Below are positions 16,889 to 25,320 of a stretch of 44,014 nucleotides of DNA, one piece after another. The position numbers and the translations under genes are program-made. The DNA comes from Alphaproteobacteria bacterium UBA1002 (lineage in GTDB: Bacteria; Pseudomonadota; Alphaproteobacteria; Rickettsiales; UBA998), in assembly GCA_002291845.1 (NCBI GenBank), contig DBAU01000014.1, positions 1 to 44,014 on the forward strand, written 5' to 3'. The notes under the pieces are model-generated. The model made no database searches and was not told the DNA's origin. It was given only the letters and a program-made list of their open reading frames with translations. How positions within the stretch are numbered: the first letter of the stretch is position 1; each line of letters begins with the position of its first letter.

Positions 16889-18237
16889 TGCCGCTCGCGC
16901 TGCGTCTTGTCTTCACGCTGCTCCTGCTCACTGGCATCAGCATGCTGGCTGTATGGCTACGTGATCATCCGGGGCTGTTGCGTCTGGATTGGCTGGGCTA
17001 TCGCGTCGAGACGCCGATGGCCATTGCCACACCTCTGGCACTGATAACGCTGCTCTTTTTTGGCCTGCTGCTCTATGGCTTAGTTCATTTAAGCTATTTT
17101 CCCCTGAGGCTTCGCTTACGCAAGCAGGAAACACGGTTTCATCACAGTCTTGACCAGCTAACCTATGCAATGACCTCACTCGCGGTTGGGGATGATGCGT
17201 CTGCCCTGCGATACGCGCGTCAGGCAGAAAAATATCTTGGCCAACATCCTTTGCTGGAGTTGGTGCACGCGCATGTAGCGCTGCGCGGTAGTGACAACGC
17301 CGGTGCACGCCACCAGCTACAGAAACTCATGCACTACCCAACCACCCGTATGCTGGCCGCCAGCGCATTATCTCGGGCGGCACAACGTGACGAGCGCCTT
17401 GAAGAAGCCGTCCGTCTGGGGCTAACGGCTTACGAACTACAGCCAAATCATTTACCGAATCTACAACATTTGTTTGTATTGTATGTCGAAATGCAGGACT
17501 GGCAGGCGGCCCTTCTGCTGCTTGAACGGGCGCGGCGCCGGGGCAGTCTCAGCAAGCAGAAAGTCATGCATTACGAGGCAATCCTCTATTGGCAGGAAGC
17601 GGAGTCTCTGCGGCGCACCGGTCATGACACGGGTCATGCACTCCTCATACGACAGGCGTTTAACTCAGAAGCAGGTTTTGTCCCGGCAGCCCATGCGTAT
17701 GCCACCCACTTAGCAGCCACAGGCCACCGTCGTCGAGCTATCATGGCCCTGCGTAAAGCATGGCGGCAGAATCCACACCCTATGCTAGCTGATCTTTTTT
17801 TGAACCTTCAGGCGGACATGTCTGCCGTCAAGCGTCATAAAGCGGTGGAATTATTGACACAGACACAGCCACAGCATCTGGAAAGCCATGTCTTGCGCGC
17901 CCGCACTGCCATACAACTGAAAGAATGGTCCCAGGCAAGGCATCATCTTGGACGGGCACACGAACAAGCCTCACAGGCCCGACTTTTTCGTATGCTTGCC
18001 GAAATAGAACAACAGGAAGGACAGGAAGCAAACGCATTACATGCGATGGAGCAGGCTTCCAATGCACCTCGTGACCCACAATGGGTATGCGATGGGTGTG
18101 GGAGCATGCATGCACAATGGCAGTTTATCTGTCATCACTGCCAAAGTGCCGATAGCATCCAGTGGCGCACGCCTCAGACCGCAATTATAGAATCAGAGCG
18201 CCTGGCCGTTCCTTACGGATTACATGCAGCCCACTAG
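16888..18237 (+). CDS. hemY: HemY-type TPR membrane protein with zinc ribbon
   Basis: This 449-residue protein has two N-terminal transmembrane helices (LVFTLLLLTGISMLAVWL; MAIATPLALITLLFFGLLLY) and then tetratricopeptide-like helical repeats, the layout of the HemY family found after hemD. Near the C-terminus it carries a rubredoxin-like four-cysteine zinc site, WVCDGCGSMHAQW then ICHHCQS, as in LapB/YciM and many alphaproteobacterial HemY proteins. The role is not settled; a scaffold linked to haem synthesis at the membrane is assumed from context. It overlaps mic60 by one base. Confidence 0.88.
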   Translation: MPLALRLVFTLLLLTGISMLAVWLRDHPGLLRLDWLGYRVETPMAIATPLALITLLFFGLLLYGLVHLSYFPLRLRLRKQETRFHHSLDQLTYAMTSLAVGDDASALRYARQAEKYLGQHPLLELVHAHVALRGSDNAGARHQLQKLMHYPTTRMLAASALSRAAQRDERLEEAVRLGLTAYELQPNHLPNLQHLFVLYVEMQDWQAALLLLERARRRGSLSKQKVMHYEAILYWQEAESLRRTGHDTGHALLIRQAFNSEAGFVPAAHAYATHLAATGHRRRAIMALRKAWRQNPHPMLADLFLNLQADMSAVKRHKAVELLTQTQPQHLESHVLRARTAIQLKEWSQARHHLGRAHEQASQARLFRMLAEIEQQEGQEANALHAMEQASNAPRDPQWVCDGCGSMHAQWQFICHHCQSADSIQWRTPQTAIIESERLAVPYGLHAAH

Positions 18238-18251
18238 CGAAAAATAAATCA

Positions 18252-18959
18252 CTAGAACGCATTGATAAGCGGCTGTGGCGCTTCAAATCCTGGTGGTGGT
18301 GTCGTCGGCTCTGGTCCGGCTGTGTTCATGGTGGGAGGCCCCCCACGGCTGGCCGCGGTGCTGACACTGGTTTGTCCCTGGCGCGGACGTGAGGCAGAGG
18401 AAGCGAAACCCGTTGTATGGCTCTGGCTTGCGACACCACCGACGGGATCATCTATCCCGCGTATACTAGGCGCTTCAGGGACAAATGCGGATGGCGTTTG
18501 GTTACTGGTTGCCCCGCCAAACTGGCCATTAATACTGCCGCTGTTATTTGGTCGCGCTGGGTTGAAAAATTGTCCCAGGTTTCTGTTCGGATCGGCATTT
18601 ACACTGCCATTCATTGGCCCGTTGCCCATCAGTTGGCTGATCTCGTATTCATCCGGTGACGCCATAGGAACCTCATCCACCTCGCCTGTGCCTACGCGTT
18701 GTGTGCGAAGCATCGGGCGCGGTTGGTCATAGCAAACCACATCAGAGCGCACGTCGTAACAATAGCGAGGCGCGTGGGGTGCCGGCACTGCAGGCTCTTC
18801 GGATTTATCAAAAATATAGCCAGCGATTTTGGAACGGGTCTTTTTACTGCCCTCATACAAAGAATTATTCGTGCGCTCGATATTGCGCTGCATCGCGCCG
18901 CACCCGGCCAGCGTGGTGGCCGCCAGCAGGCAGAAAGCAATGGAAATTGTTCGGTTCAT
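18252..18959 (-). CDS. Lipoprotein of unknown function
   Basis: This 235-residue protein begins with a lipoprotein signal, the lipobox LAGC putting the lipidated cysteine at C20. The first third contains RYCYDVRSDVVCYDQPRP, a Cys-Tyr motif pair seen in small alphaproteobacterial lipoproteins; the remainder is low-complexity, rich in Asn, Gly, Pro, Ser and Thr, and probably disordered. It overlaps the stop of the upstream epimerase-like gene by four bases, so they are co-transcribed, and ends 14 bases from the hemY stop. The function is unknown. Confidence 0.75.
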   Translation of the reverse strand: MNRTISIAFCLLAATTLAGCGAMQRNIERTNNSLYEGSKKTRSKIAGYIFDKSEEPAVPAPHAPRYCYDVRSDVVCYDQPRPMLRTQRVGTGEVDEVPMASPDEYEISQLMGNGPMNGSVNADPNRNLGQFFNPARPNNSGSINGQFGGATSNQTPSAFVPEAPSIRGIDDPVGGVASQSHTTGFASSASRPRQGQTSVSTAASRGGPPTMNTAGPEPTTPPPGFEAPQPLINAF

Positions 18960-19849
18960 GGCCGCTCCTCGGAAAGCAGGGCCTCCAGTCCGGCCCGGTA
19001 ATTAGGATAGTGTAGCGAAAGTCCGAAGGTCGATAAAGCCTTGCGGTTGGAAACGCGCCGGTTCACCTGATAGAAGCGGCGCATTCCTGGCGGCACCGCG
19101 TCATCACTGTAGGGAACCGCGGGCGGTGGCTCACGATGCAACAGCTTGGCGGCATAGGCAACCACCTCATGCGTGGGGGCGGGCTCATCATCCGCCACAT
19201 TAAATACCTGCCCGGGTGTCGGGCGGGCGGCGGAGGCCATTAGCAAGCGCACAATATCCGCCACATGCACCCGCGAGATCGCATGGCCCGGCTTCACCAC
19301 GCGGTACGCCTCGCCCTTGAGCATCTGGCGCAGGGCATTACGCCCCGGCCCATAAATGCCGCTTAAGCGAAACACATGCACCGGGATGCCGTGTTGCTCG
19401 CAGAGGCGGAGCCATTGCTCCTCCGCGATCAGCCGGCGTTCCCCCTCAGGGCTGGCCGGCGCTGGTTCTGTGTTCTCGTCCACCCACTCACCTCCATGGT
19501 CGCCGTAGACGCCGGTGCTCGACAGATAGGCACACCAGCGCAACTGTGACATTCTTGCAATTGTTGTGCCAAGCGCCTGGAACACCGGATCCCCCGTCGC
19601 CTCAGGGGGGATGGAAAGCAGGAGATGGGTGACGCCCTCCAGCGCCTCCGGCGGCAAGGCCGCGGCAGGCCAGGCATAGGCCGTCAGCCCAGACGCCCGC
19701 AGGGCCTGCGCTTTATCGGGAGTACGCACGGTGCCGGCAGCGTGAGTGAAACAAGGAGCCAGACGTTCCGCAACATAGCCAAGGCCAAAGCAAAACAGCT
19801 TGCCTTCGTACGGCGCTTGCGAAAGGATGGACTCAGGGAGTGCATGCAT
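18956..19849 (-). CDS. NAD(P)-dependent epimerase-like SDR protein
   Basis: This 297-residue protein has an extended SDR fold: KLFCFGLGYVAERLA with a GxGxxA-type nucleotide loop, the strand end LLSIPPEATGDPV, YLSSTGVYGDHGGEWVDE with the active-site tyrosine in STGVYG, FRLSGIYGPGRNALRQM and the late RVHVADIVRLLMASA and VFNVADDEPAP. It resembles the YeeZ/YbjT-like group; the substrate is unknown. I start at 19849 (MHALPES) because GGAG lies nine bases upstream; a start at 19897 would add 16 unlikely residues. It is coupled to the downstream lipoprotein. Confidence 0.85.
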   Translation of the reverse strand: MHALPESILSQAPYEGKLFCFGLGYVAERLAPCFTHAAGTVRTPDKAQALRASGLTAYAWPAAALPPEALEGVTHLLLSIPPEATGDPVFQALGTTIARMSQLRWCAYLSSTGVYGDHGGEWVDENTEPAPASPEGERRLIAEEQWLRLCEQHGIPVHVFRLSGIYGPGRNALRQMLKGEAYRVVKPGHAISRVHVADIVRLLMASAARPTPGQVFNVADDEPAPTHEVVAYAAKLLHREPPPAVPYSDDAVPPGMRRFYQVNRRVSNRKALSTFGLSLHYPNYRAGLEALLSEERP

Positions 19850-19918
19850 GGCGAAAAACTCCGGCAGAATGAGCAAATGTTGCCAACAGCATGGCATAGG
19901 ACGGCGGATGCGTCAGCC

Positions 19919-20605
19919 ATGATTTATGACAGCCGCCGGCAACGCCTCGCCACCATTGATACCACGCTATCCGGCCCGCGCACGCTGTTGCCATTTCTGC
20001 GGCGTATCCGCGACGACGTGTTGATGCTGCGCCAGCAATATCTGGGGCCGTATGAAAACTCCGCTCTGCAGAAAGATATTGAAGAATATCTCTTCTTCAG
20101 CCTGGTCTATGCCAAGCTGGCCCGCCGCCGCCTGCTCCAGTTCCCACTGCGCGTGATGAAGTATGAAAGCCCGGATTTTGTGATTGAGGAAGCCGGGCAC
20201 CGCTACGGGCTGGAGGCGACGAAAGCCACACCCGAGGCGTATCAACGCTGGATGAAGCAGGCCCCGCAGGATGATGAAAGCTACCCGCTGCATCGCCTGA
20301 AAACCTCGCCGCGGCTGAATAACGGACCCGCGGTGGAGCGCGAGGGCGCGCGGCTGATTCAGGCGGCGATCTTACGCAAATCCGCCCTGCTGCGGCTGTA
20401 TCACGCCAACACGCGCACCGAGCATCACCACTTGATTGTGAAGCTGCAATATGAAGCCGTCGCCGACACGGAGGCGCTGCTAAAAGTCCTCTGGCGCGAG
20501 GGGATGATCGAAGGCGTGGCAGGCTTTGAGCGGGTGATTGTCTCCCCCTCCACCACCGAATTCATCCTGCTCGATCCTCACACCGGCGGCATGCGGCGGC
20601 TCTAG
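19919..20605 (+). CDS. Unknown protein, possible PD-(D/E)XK nuclease fold
   Basis: This is a 228-residue protein of unknown family, starting at the ATG at 19919; upstream starts are possible but overlap the divergent epimerase gene. It is arginine-rich in the first 60 residues. In the centre, SPDFVIEEAGHRYGLEATKA has the spacing of a PD...(D/E)xK nuclease core, with D in SPDF and E and K in LEATK, although the last part is ExxK rather than ExK. A later segment, LIVKLQYEAVADTEALLKVL, looks like a further strand and helix. Nuclease activity is only a suggestion. It ends 15 bases from the gatB stop. Confidence 0.6.
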   Translation: MIYDSRRQRLATIDTTLSGPRTLLPFLRRIRDDVLMLRQQYLGPYENSALQKDIEEYLFFSLVYAKLARRRLLQFPLRVMKYESPDFVIEEAGHRYGLEATKATPEAYQRWMKQAPQDDESYPLHRLKTSPRLNNGPAVEREGARLIQAAILRKSALLRLYHANTRTEHHHLIVKLQYEAVADTEALLKVLWREGMIEGVAGFERVIVSPSTTEFILLDPHTGGMRRL

Positions 20606-20620
20606 CCACCGTGCGTTTGG

Positions 20621-22081
20621 TTAGCTAAGCTTCGCCTTCAGCAGGTCATTGACCGCGGCGGGGTTGGCTTTGCCGCCGCTGGCTTTCATCACCTGGCCGA
20701 CGAAGAAACCAAACAGCTTATCCTTGCCGGATTTGTATTCCGCGACCTTGTCCGGGTTGGCGGCGATCACCTCATCGATGACTTTCTCGATGGCCCCCGT
20801 ATCGGTGACCTGTTTCAGCCCCTCATCTTCCACAATTGCGGCGGCAGGCTTGCCAGTCTCGATCATACGGTCGAGCACATCCTTGGCGATTTTTCCGGAG
20901 ATGGTGTTATCAGCAATCAGCTTCACCAGCCCATTGAGCGCCATGGCGCTGACCGGGGATTCCTCGATGGATTTTTCCAGCTTGTTGAGGCGGCCAAACA
21001 GCTCAGCGGTCATCCAGTTGGCGGCCAGCTTGGGATCCACGCCTTGAGCGGCTTCCTCATAATACGCCGCATAGGCCTTGTCCGAGACAATCACCGACGC
21101 ATCATAGGGCGTCAGACCGTAGTCGCGGACATAGCGGGCCTTCTTCTCATCCGGCAGTTCCGGCAGGCTGGCCTTGATCTTCGCGATGAAGTCATCCTGC
21201 AGCACCAGCGGCAACAGATCCGGGTCGGGGAAATAGCGATAGTCGTGCGCATCCTCCTTGGAGCGCATGGTACGCGTCTCGTTGGCGGATGAATCATACA
21301 GGCGGGTTTCCTGATCGATGGTGCCGCCGGATTCCAGAATCTGCACCTGGCGCTCAGCCTCGAACTGGATGGCGCGCATCAGGAAGCGCACCGAGTTGAC
21401 GTTCTTGATCTCGCAGCGCGTGCCGAGTGTGTCGGAGCCGCGCGGGCGCACGGAGACGTTGGCGTCGCAACGCATTTCACCTTTGTCCATGTCGCCGCCA
21501 CAGGTACCCAGGTAACGCAGGATGGCGCGCAGCTTTTTCAGATACGCCCCCGCCTCTTCCGGCGTGCGCAAATCCGGCTCGGAGACAATTTCCATCAGCG
21601 CGATGCCGGCGCGGTTGAGATCAATAAACGAGCTGGTCGGCGAATGCTCGTGCAGTGATTTTCCGGCATCCTGCTCAAGGTGCAGGCGAGTGATGCCGAT
21701 GTCACGTGTGGTGCCATCATCCATCTCAATGGTGAGCGTACCCTTGCCAACAATCGGATCGAGGTATTGCGAAATCTGGTAGCCGGAGGGGAGGTCGGGA
21801 TAGAAGTAATTCTTGCGGTCAAACACGGAGCGCGGATTGATCTGCGCCTTTAGCCCCAGGCCGGTACGTACCGCCTGCTCGACACAGCGTGCATTAATCA
21901 CCGGTAGCATGCCGGGAAAACCCGCATCGACGAAGGAGACATTGTGGTTTGGCTCTGCGCCAAAATCATTGGGCGCACCCGAGAACAGCTTGGATTCCGA
22001 CGCGATCTGAGCGTGGACTTCCAGCCCGATCACCATCTCCCACTCACCCGTATTGCCTTTAACGATGCCGCTTTGAGTCAT
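20621..22081 (-). CDS. gatB: Aspartyl/glutamyl-tRNA amidotransferase subunit B
   Basis: This 486-residue protein is GatB, the kinase-like subunit of the GatCAB complex that converts Glu-tRNA-Gln and/or Asp-tRNA-Asn to the amidated forms. It shows VIGLEVHAQIASESKLFSG, AGFPGMLPVIN, DRKNYFYPDLPSGYQISQ, CDANVSVRPRGS with EIKNVNS, and the YqeY-like tail domain to the C-terminus. The length is normal. Unlike many genomes, gatB is not directly joined to gatA; a small lipoprotein gene with a Pho-box-like promoter lies between. A hairpin covers its likely ribosome site. Confidence 0.97.
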   Translation of the reverse strand: MTQSGIVKGNTGEWEMVIGLEVHAQIASESKLFSGAPNDFGAEPNHNVSFVDAGFPGMLPVINARCVEQAVRTGLGLKAQINPRSVFDRKNYFYPDLPSGYQISQYLDPIVGKGTLTIEMDDGTTRDIGITRLHLEQDAGKSLHEHSPTSSFIDLNRAGIALMEIVSEPDLRTPEEAGAYLKKLRAILRYLGTCGGDMDKGEMRCDANVSVRPRGSDTLGTRCEIKNVNSVRFLMRAIQFEAERQVQILESGGTIDQETRLYDSSANETRTMRSKEDAHDYRYFPDPDLLPLVLQDDFIAKIKASLPELPDEKKARYVRDYGLTPYDASVIVSDKAYAAYYEEAAQGVDPKLAANWMTAELFGRLNKLEKSIEESPVSAMALNGLVKLIADNTISGKIAKDVLDRMIETGKPAAAIVEDEGLKQVTDTGAIEKVIDEVIAANPDKVAEYKSGKDKLFGFFVGQVMKASGGKANPAAVNDLLKAKLS

Positions 22082-22089
22082 ACATTTCT

Positions 22090-22112
22090 ACCTTGTGAAC
22101 GAGACACAAGGT
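22090..22112 (-). promoter_or_regulatory. Hairpin over the gatB ribosome site
   Basis: A perfect inverted repeat ACCTTGTG-N7-CACAAGGT lies eight bases before the gatB ATG. In the mRNA the 3' arm CACAAGGT contains AAGG, the only Shine-Dalgarno-like bases, so the stem would hide it. There is no T-run after it, which argues against an intrinsic terminator for the upstream lipoprotein gene. Confidence 0.5.
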
Positions 22113-22163
22113 TTAGCGGTCACCGGTAGGAAATCAAGGGTATTTGCGTAAAGAATGGGAGGC

Positions 22164-22292
22164 TTAGCCTTCGCCGCCGCCACAGCTCATGACGCTGCCG
22201 CACCACTGATTGATTGTCTGGTTCCAGCCCCCATCATCCGCCGCACAGGCGCTGAGGGAAAACAGAAGGGCAATCATCGTCAGGGTACGCAT
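22164..22292 (-). CDS. Small lipoprotein, 42 residues
   Basis: A short frame encodes 42 residues starting MRTLTMIALLFSLSAC: a complete lipoprotein signal with the lipidated cysteine at C16, followed by a 26-residue mature part with two Trp and two Cys (NQTINQWCGSVMSCGGG). No family is recognised. The frame, lipobox, stop codon and upstream Pho-box-like promoter support a real gene. It lies between gatA and gatB on the same strand and may be co-transcribed with gatB. Confidence 0.65.
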   Translation of the reverse strand: MRTLTMIALLFSLSACAADDGGWNQTINQWCGSVMSCGGGEG

Positions 22293-22361
22293 GTGGTTCT
22301 CTGGCGGTTTTGTTTACATAAGCACGGTTTTCCGCGCACTTGGGCAACCTGCCATAGATTT

Positions 22362-22379
22362 ATGACAGTTTTATGACAA
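22362..22379 (-). promoter_or_regulatory. Pho-box-like direct repeat
   Basis: On the minus strand the 18 bases TTGTCAT-AAAA-CTGTCAT differ from the ideal PhoB box in one base. The repeat is oriented toward the small lipoprotein gene starting at 22292. Ten bases downstream, the classic distance, is a weak -10 candidate CAGGTT (22346-22351), giving a leader of about 50 bases. The region 22293-22510 otherwise holds a repeat remnant and no gene. Confidence 0.6.
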
Positions 22380-22476
22380 TTTTGAAAAAATTGCATGGGA
22401 AGCCATGCGTTTTACGCATTGTTGCACGCAAGCAACGGCCGCGCCCCCTCTGGGTGGGCTTCAGAAGCAATTGATA

Positions 22477-22504
22477 GAGATGCCGAAACGCGCTCAGCAT
22501 GACA
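22477..22504. repeat. Possible decayed dispersed repeat
   Basis: GAGATGCCGAAACGCGCTCA followed by GCATGACA resembles a widespread short palindromic repeat type whose ends read GAGATG and CATGAC. Only one arm is clear, and the call rests on resemblance. Confidence 0.25.
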
Positions 22505-22510
22505 GAGGCA

Positions 22511-23995
22511 TCACGCGGCAAGACGCTCTTTCGACTGGGCACGGAAATCAAGGGCGGCTTCCAGCGCATACGCCGCTTTGAACAACGTTTCCTCCTGGAA
22601 ATTCGCGGCCAGAAGCTGCAAGCCGAGCGGCAAGCCATCTTTGCTTAAACCAGCCGGCAGTGACAGGCCGGGCAACCCCGCCAGCGAGGCAGGCACAGTG
22701 AACACATCGTTCAGATACATGGTCACGGGGTCCATGCTGCCGCTTTCACCAAGCGCAAAAGCCGCGGAAGGAGCGGTCGGCGTCAGGATGACATCGCAAC
22801 GCGCAAACGCATCCCGGAAATCCTGAATAATGCGGCCGCGCACGCGCTGCGCCTTTTTGTAATAGGCATCGTAATAGCCGGAGGAAAGGACATAGGTGCC
22901 GATCAGGATACGGCGCTTCACCTCTGCGCCGAACCCGGCGGCACGGGTTTTTTCATAAAGCTGCTCGATGGAGTCACCCGGTTCGGCAACACGCAGACCA
23001 AAGCGCACGCCATCATAGCGCGCCAGGTTGGAAGAGCACTCGGCAGGCGCCACGATGTAATAGGTCGCCAGCGCATATTTGGTATGCGGCAGGGAAATCT
23101 CGACAATCTCCGCGCCGGACTCCTTGAGCAACTGGGCACCGCGATCCCACATCGCCGCCACTTCAGGATTGATGCCGTCGGGGCGGTATTCCTTGGGGAT
23201 GCCAATGCGCAGGCCGCGCACATCGCCCGGCAGGGCCGAGACATTCGGCAGCGCATGCGTGGCGGAGGTGGAATCCTTGGGGTCATGGCCTGCCATATGC
23301 TCAAACAGCAGTGCAGAATCCTTCACCGTCTTGGTGATCGGGCCGGCCTGGTCAAGCGAGGAGGCAAAGGCAATGATGCCAAAACGCGAGCAACGGCCAT
23401 AGGTTGGCTTGAAACCGACAATGCCGCAAAAAGCAGCGGGCTGACGGATAGAGCCGCCGGTATCCGTACCCAAAGAAGCGGCGCACAAATCCGCTGCCAC
23501 GGCTGCCGCCGAGCCACCAGAGGAACCACCGGGCACCAGCTCGACACCGTCCGCACGGGTCCACGGGCTTTTCACCGGACCGTAATAGCTGGTGATGTTG
23601 GCCGAGCCCATGGCGAACTCATCAAGGTTTGTTTTGCCAAGCATGACACAGCCCGCATCAAACAGCCTTTGCGTCACGGTGGATTCATACGGCGGTGTGA
23701 AACCGTCGAGGATGTGGGATGCGGCGGTGGTCAGCACACCTTTCGTGCAGAACAGATCCTTCACGGCCAGCGGCGCGCCTTCCAGCGGACGTGCTTCGCC
23801 CTTCGCCAGCTTCTCATCCGCCGCCGTTGCCTGCGCGCGCGCTACATCATGCGTCACGGTGATGTAGGCGTTCATGTCCGGGTTCACACGGTCGATGGCC
23901 GCCAGGTACGCATTGGTCGCCTCAAGCGAGGAGAACTGCTTTTTTTGCAAACCATCCACCGTTTCGGACAGGGTCAGGCGGGTAAGATCAGTCAT
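22511..23995 (-). CDS. gatA: Aspartyl/glutamyl-tRNA amidotransferase subunit A
   Basis: This 494-residue protein is the amidase subunit of GatCAB, which releases ammonia from glutamine for tRNA-bound Glu or Asp amidation. The amidase signature triad is visible: the lysine in GAPLAVKDLFCTKGV, the cis-serine in the GTDTGGSIRQPAAF loop and the preceding VPGGSSGGSAAAVAA. The length is normal for the family. It is separated from gatC by two small genes and from gatB by the small lipoprotein gene, so the three subunits are not in one tight operon. Confidence 0.97.
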   Translation of the reverse strand: MTDLTRLTLSETVDGLQKKQFSSLEATNAYLAAIDRVNPDMNAYITVTHDVARAQATAADEKLAKGEARPLEGAPLAVKDLFCTKGVLTTAASHILDGFTPPYESTVTQRLFDAGCVMLGKTNLDEFAMGSANITSYYGPVKSPWTRADGVELVPGGSSGGSAAAVAADLCAASLGTDTGGSIRQPAAFCGIVGFKPTYGRCSRFGIIAFASSLDQAGPITKTVKDSALLFEHMAGHDPKDSTSATHALPNVSALPGDVRGLRIGIPKEYRPDGINPEVAAMWDRGAQLLKESGAEIVEISLPHTKYALATYYIVAPAECSSNLARYDGVRFGLRVAEPGDSIEQLYEKTRAAGFGAEVKRRILIGTYVLSSGYYDAYYKKAQRVRGRIIQDFRDAFARCDVILTPTAPSAAFALGESGSMDPVTMYLNDVFTVPASLAGLPGLSLPAGLSKDGLPLGLQLLAANFQEETLFKAAYALEAALDFRAQSKERLAA

Positions 23996-24008
23996 ATTTC
24001 TTATGCCA

Positions 24009-24042
24009 TTGTCATCAAATCATCATGGGATTCGTCTATATA
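24009..24042 (+). promoter_or_regulatory. Weak Pho-box-like promoter
   Basis: TTGTCAT-CAAA-TCATCAT (24009-24026) has one good and one degenerate Pho half-site. A TATATA -10 candidate (24037-24042) lies exactly 10 bases downstream, and the unit points at the gene starting at 24094. The second half matches only four of seven positions, so this may be an ordinary promoter. Confidence 0.3.
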
Positions 24043-24093
24043 ATGCCCAACGCCCAAGGACAACCCTTGTTCCACCTGCTGTAAAGGACAATC

Positions 24094-24468
24094 ATGCGCG
24101 ACGAGAGCACCGCCCCGGCAACCCCCGTGCAGCTCACCTCGGAAGAGCAGGCCTGCATTGAGCATATTCGCGGCCAGCTACGCACCTGGCTGCCGCCAGC
24201 GATTGGTCTGGCGCGCGGTCTTTCCGATCGCTACTCACGCCCAGAGCGCCGTGAACAAGGGCGCCAGCTGGCCACGGACCTGGCGGTTAACGGGGTGGTA
24301 AATGACATTATTGCACGCTCCGAATTCTCGAATGTCTTCGGCATTCAGGTCCCCACCGCCTGCTATGGCCGTGATGTACGCATCGAGTGTGAAAGTGTGC
24401 CGCCGCACGAGAATCTGCCTCGCTGCATCATTCAAGCCCCGCCCTACCGGACGTATCGCTTTCCGTAA
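24094..24468 (+). CDS. Unknown small protein, 124 residues
   Basis: This is a 124-residue soluble protein of unknown function. It has a helical first half (EEQACIEHIRGQLRTWLPPA; ERREQGRQLATDLAVNGVVN) and a second half with FGIQVPTACYGRDVRIECES and a basic aromatic end (YRTYRFP). AAAGGAC lies four bases before the ATG, a good ribosome site, and a promoter-like unit precedes it. It sits alone on the plus strand between gatA and the gatC pair, divergent to gatA. I recognise no family. Confidence 0.6.
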   Translation: MRDESTAPATPVQLTSEEQACIEHIRGQLRTWLPPAIGLARGLSDRYSRPERREQGRQLATDLAVNGVVNDIIARSEFSNVFGIQVPTACYGRDVRIECESVPPHENLPRCIIQAPPYRTYRFP

Positions 24469-24505
24469 CCAAAAAAAACAGAGCGCCTTACCTGCTAGGC
24501 TACAC

Positions 24506-24913
24506 TTAGCGCGTCCGCATAGCAGGGGATCTGGGTGCGCGCCCGATTGCCTCTTCAAGCACGTCCGCAAGTTCCTTGTAAGAAAAAAAACGGAGCTCCC
24601 CAAGTTCTTCGCTGGAGTCGTCTGGCACGGGAAGCCCTTTTTCCTGCATCACCTTGACGAGGCTATTTATCAGTTGCGTAAGCTTGCCCGCATTTTCTTG
24701 CTCTGCTTCGTGAAGAAAGCGAATATAAATAGGTTGTTCTTCGTGTGAACCGTTGAAACCTAATGTTATCTTTGACTCGGTTGGGTTCACACCATAACGT
24801 AAGACTAAATCTATCAGCTGATTTAGTACGTAGTGTTGCTCAAGCCTGGCTTCATAAAACACTTTATCTTCAAACGCTTCAGGATTACCTGTTTTACCGT
24901 TTTCTTCCGTCAT
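24506..24913 (-). CDS. Unknown small protein downstream of gatC
   Basis: This is a 135-residue acidic protein of unknown function with no signal or membrane segment. The centre reads as an alpha/beta domain (ITLGFNGSHEEQPIYIRFLH) and the end as a helix (FFSYKELADVLEEAIG) with a basic tail. It starts two bases after the gatC stop, so it is co-transcribed with gatC. On the minus strand a run of eight T follows its stop (24469-24476), which may end the transcript, although I see no good stem. No link to tRNA amidation is visible apart from position. Confidence 0.65.
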   Translation of the reverse strand: MTEENGKTGNPEAFEDKVFYEARLEQHYVLNQLIDLVLRYGVNPTESKITLGFNGSHEEQPIYIRFLHEAEQENAGKLTQLINSLVKVMQEKGLPVPDDSSEELGELRFFSYKELADVLEEAIGRAPRSPAMRTR

Positions 24914-24915
24914 GG

Positions 24916-25206
24916 CTATTCACCAATCACTTTGGGGACAACAAAACAATCATACTCGCTGGCGGGAGCGTTGCGGGTGATCTCCTGTGCCTTGCCGCCA
25001 TCCGTCACTGCGTCGGCACGCCAGGGCAGCGGCTGCTCAATCACGCTGGCCACGGTCGCCGCTTCACCGGTATCGACCTCATTGAGTTGCTCGACGAACT
25101 GCAGGATGCTGCCAATCTGCTGGCTCAGCGCCTGTTTTTCCTCATCGGTCACCTTGATGCGCGCCAATTTAGCGATTTTAGCAACGTCAGCGGCAGAGAA
25201 ACTCAT
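24916..25206 (-). CDS. gatC: Aspartyl/glutamyl-tRNA amidotransferase subunit C
   Basis: This 96-residue protein is GatC, the small belt subunit that holds GatA and GatB together. It begins SFSAADVAKIAKLARIKVTD and continues EEKQALSQQIGSILQFVEQL with NEVDTGEAATVAS, all typical. GGGAG lies about nine bases before the ATG. It is followed two bases later by a small unknown gene. With gatA and gatB elsewhere in the window the complex is complete, which points to indirect synthesis of Gln-tRNA and/or Asn-tRNA. Confidence 0.95.
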   Translation of the reverse strand: MSFSAADVAKIAKLARIKVTDEEKQALSQQIGSILQFVEQLNEVDTGEAATVASVIEQPLPWRADAVTDGGKAQEITRNAPASEYDCFVVPKVIGE

Positions 25207-25320
25207 GGAAAATACTCCCTTTGCGAGGGTTTTAGCATGAAGGCGCCAAAAAACAAGGCTTCGTCATGAAACAGCCCCCCATCTATGGCACCGTGACGCA
25301 AAATATGAGAGAATCTTCTT

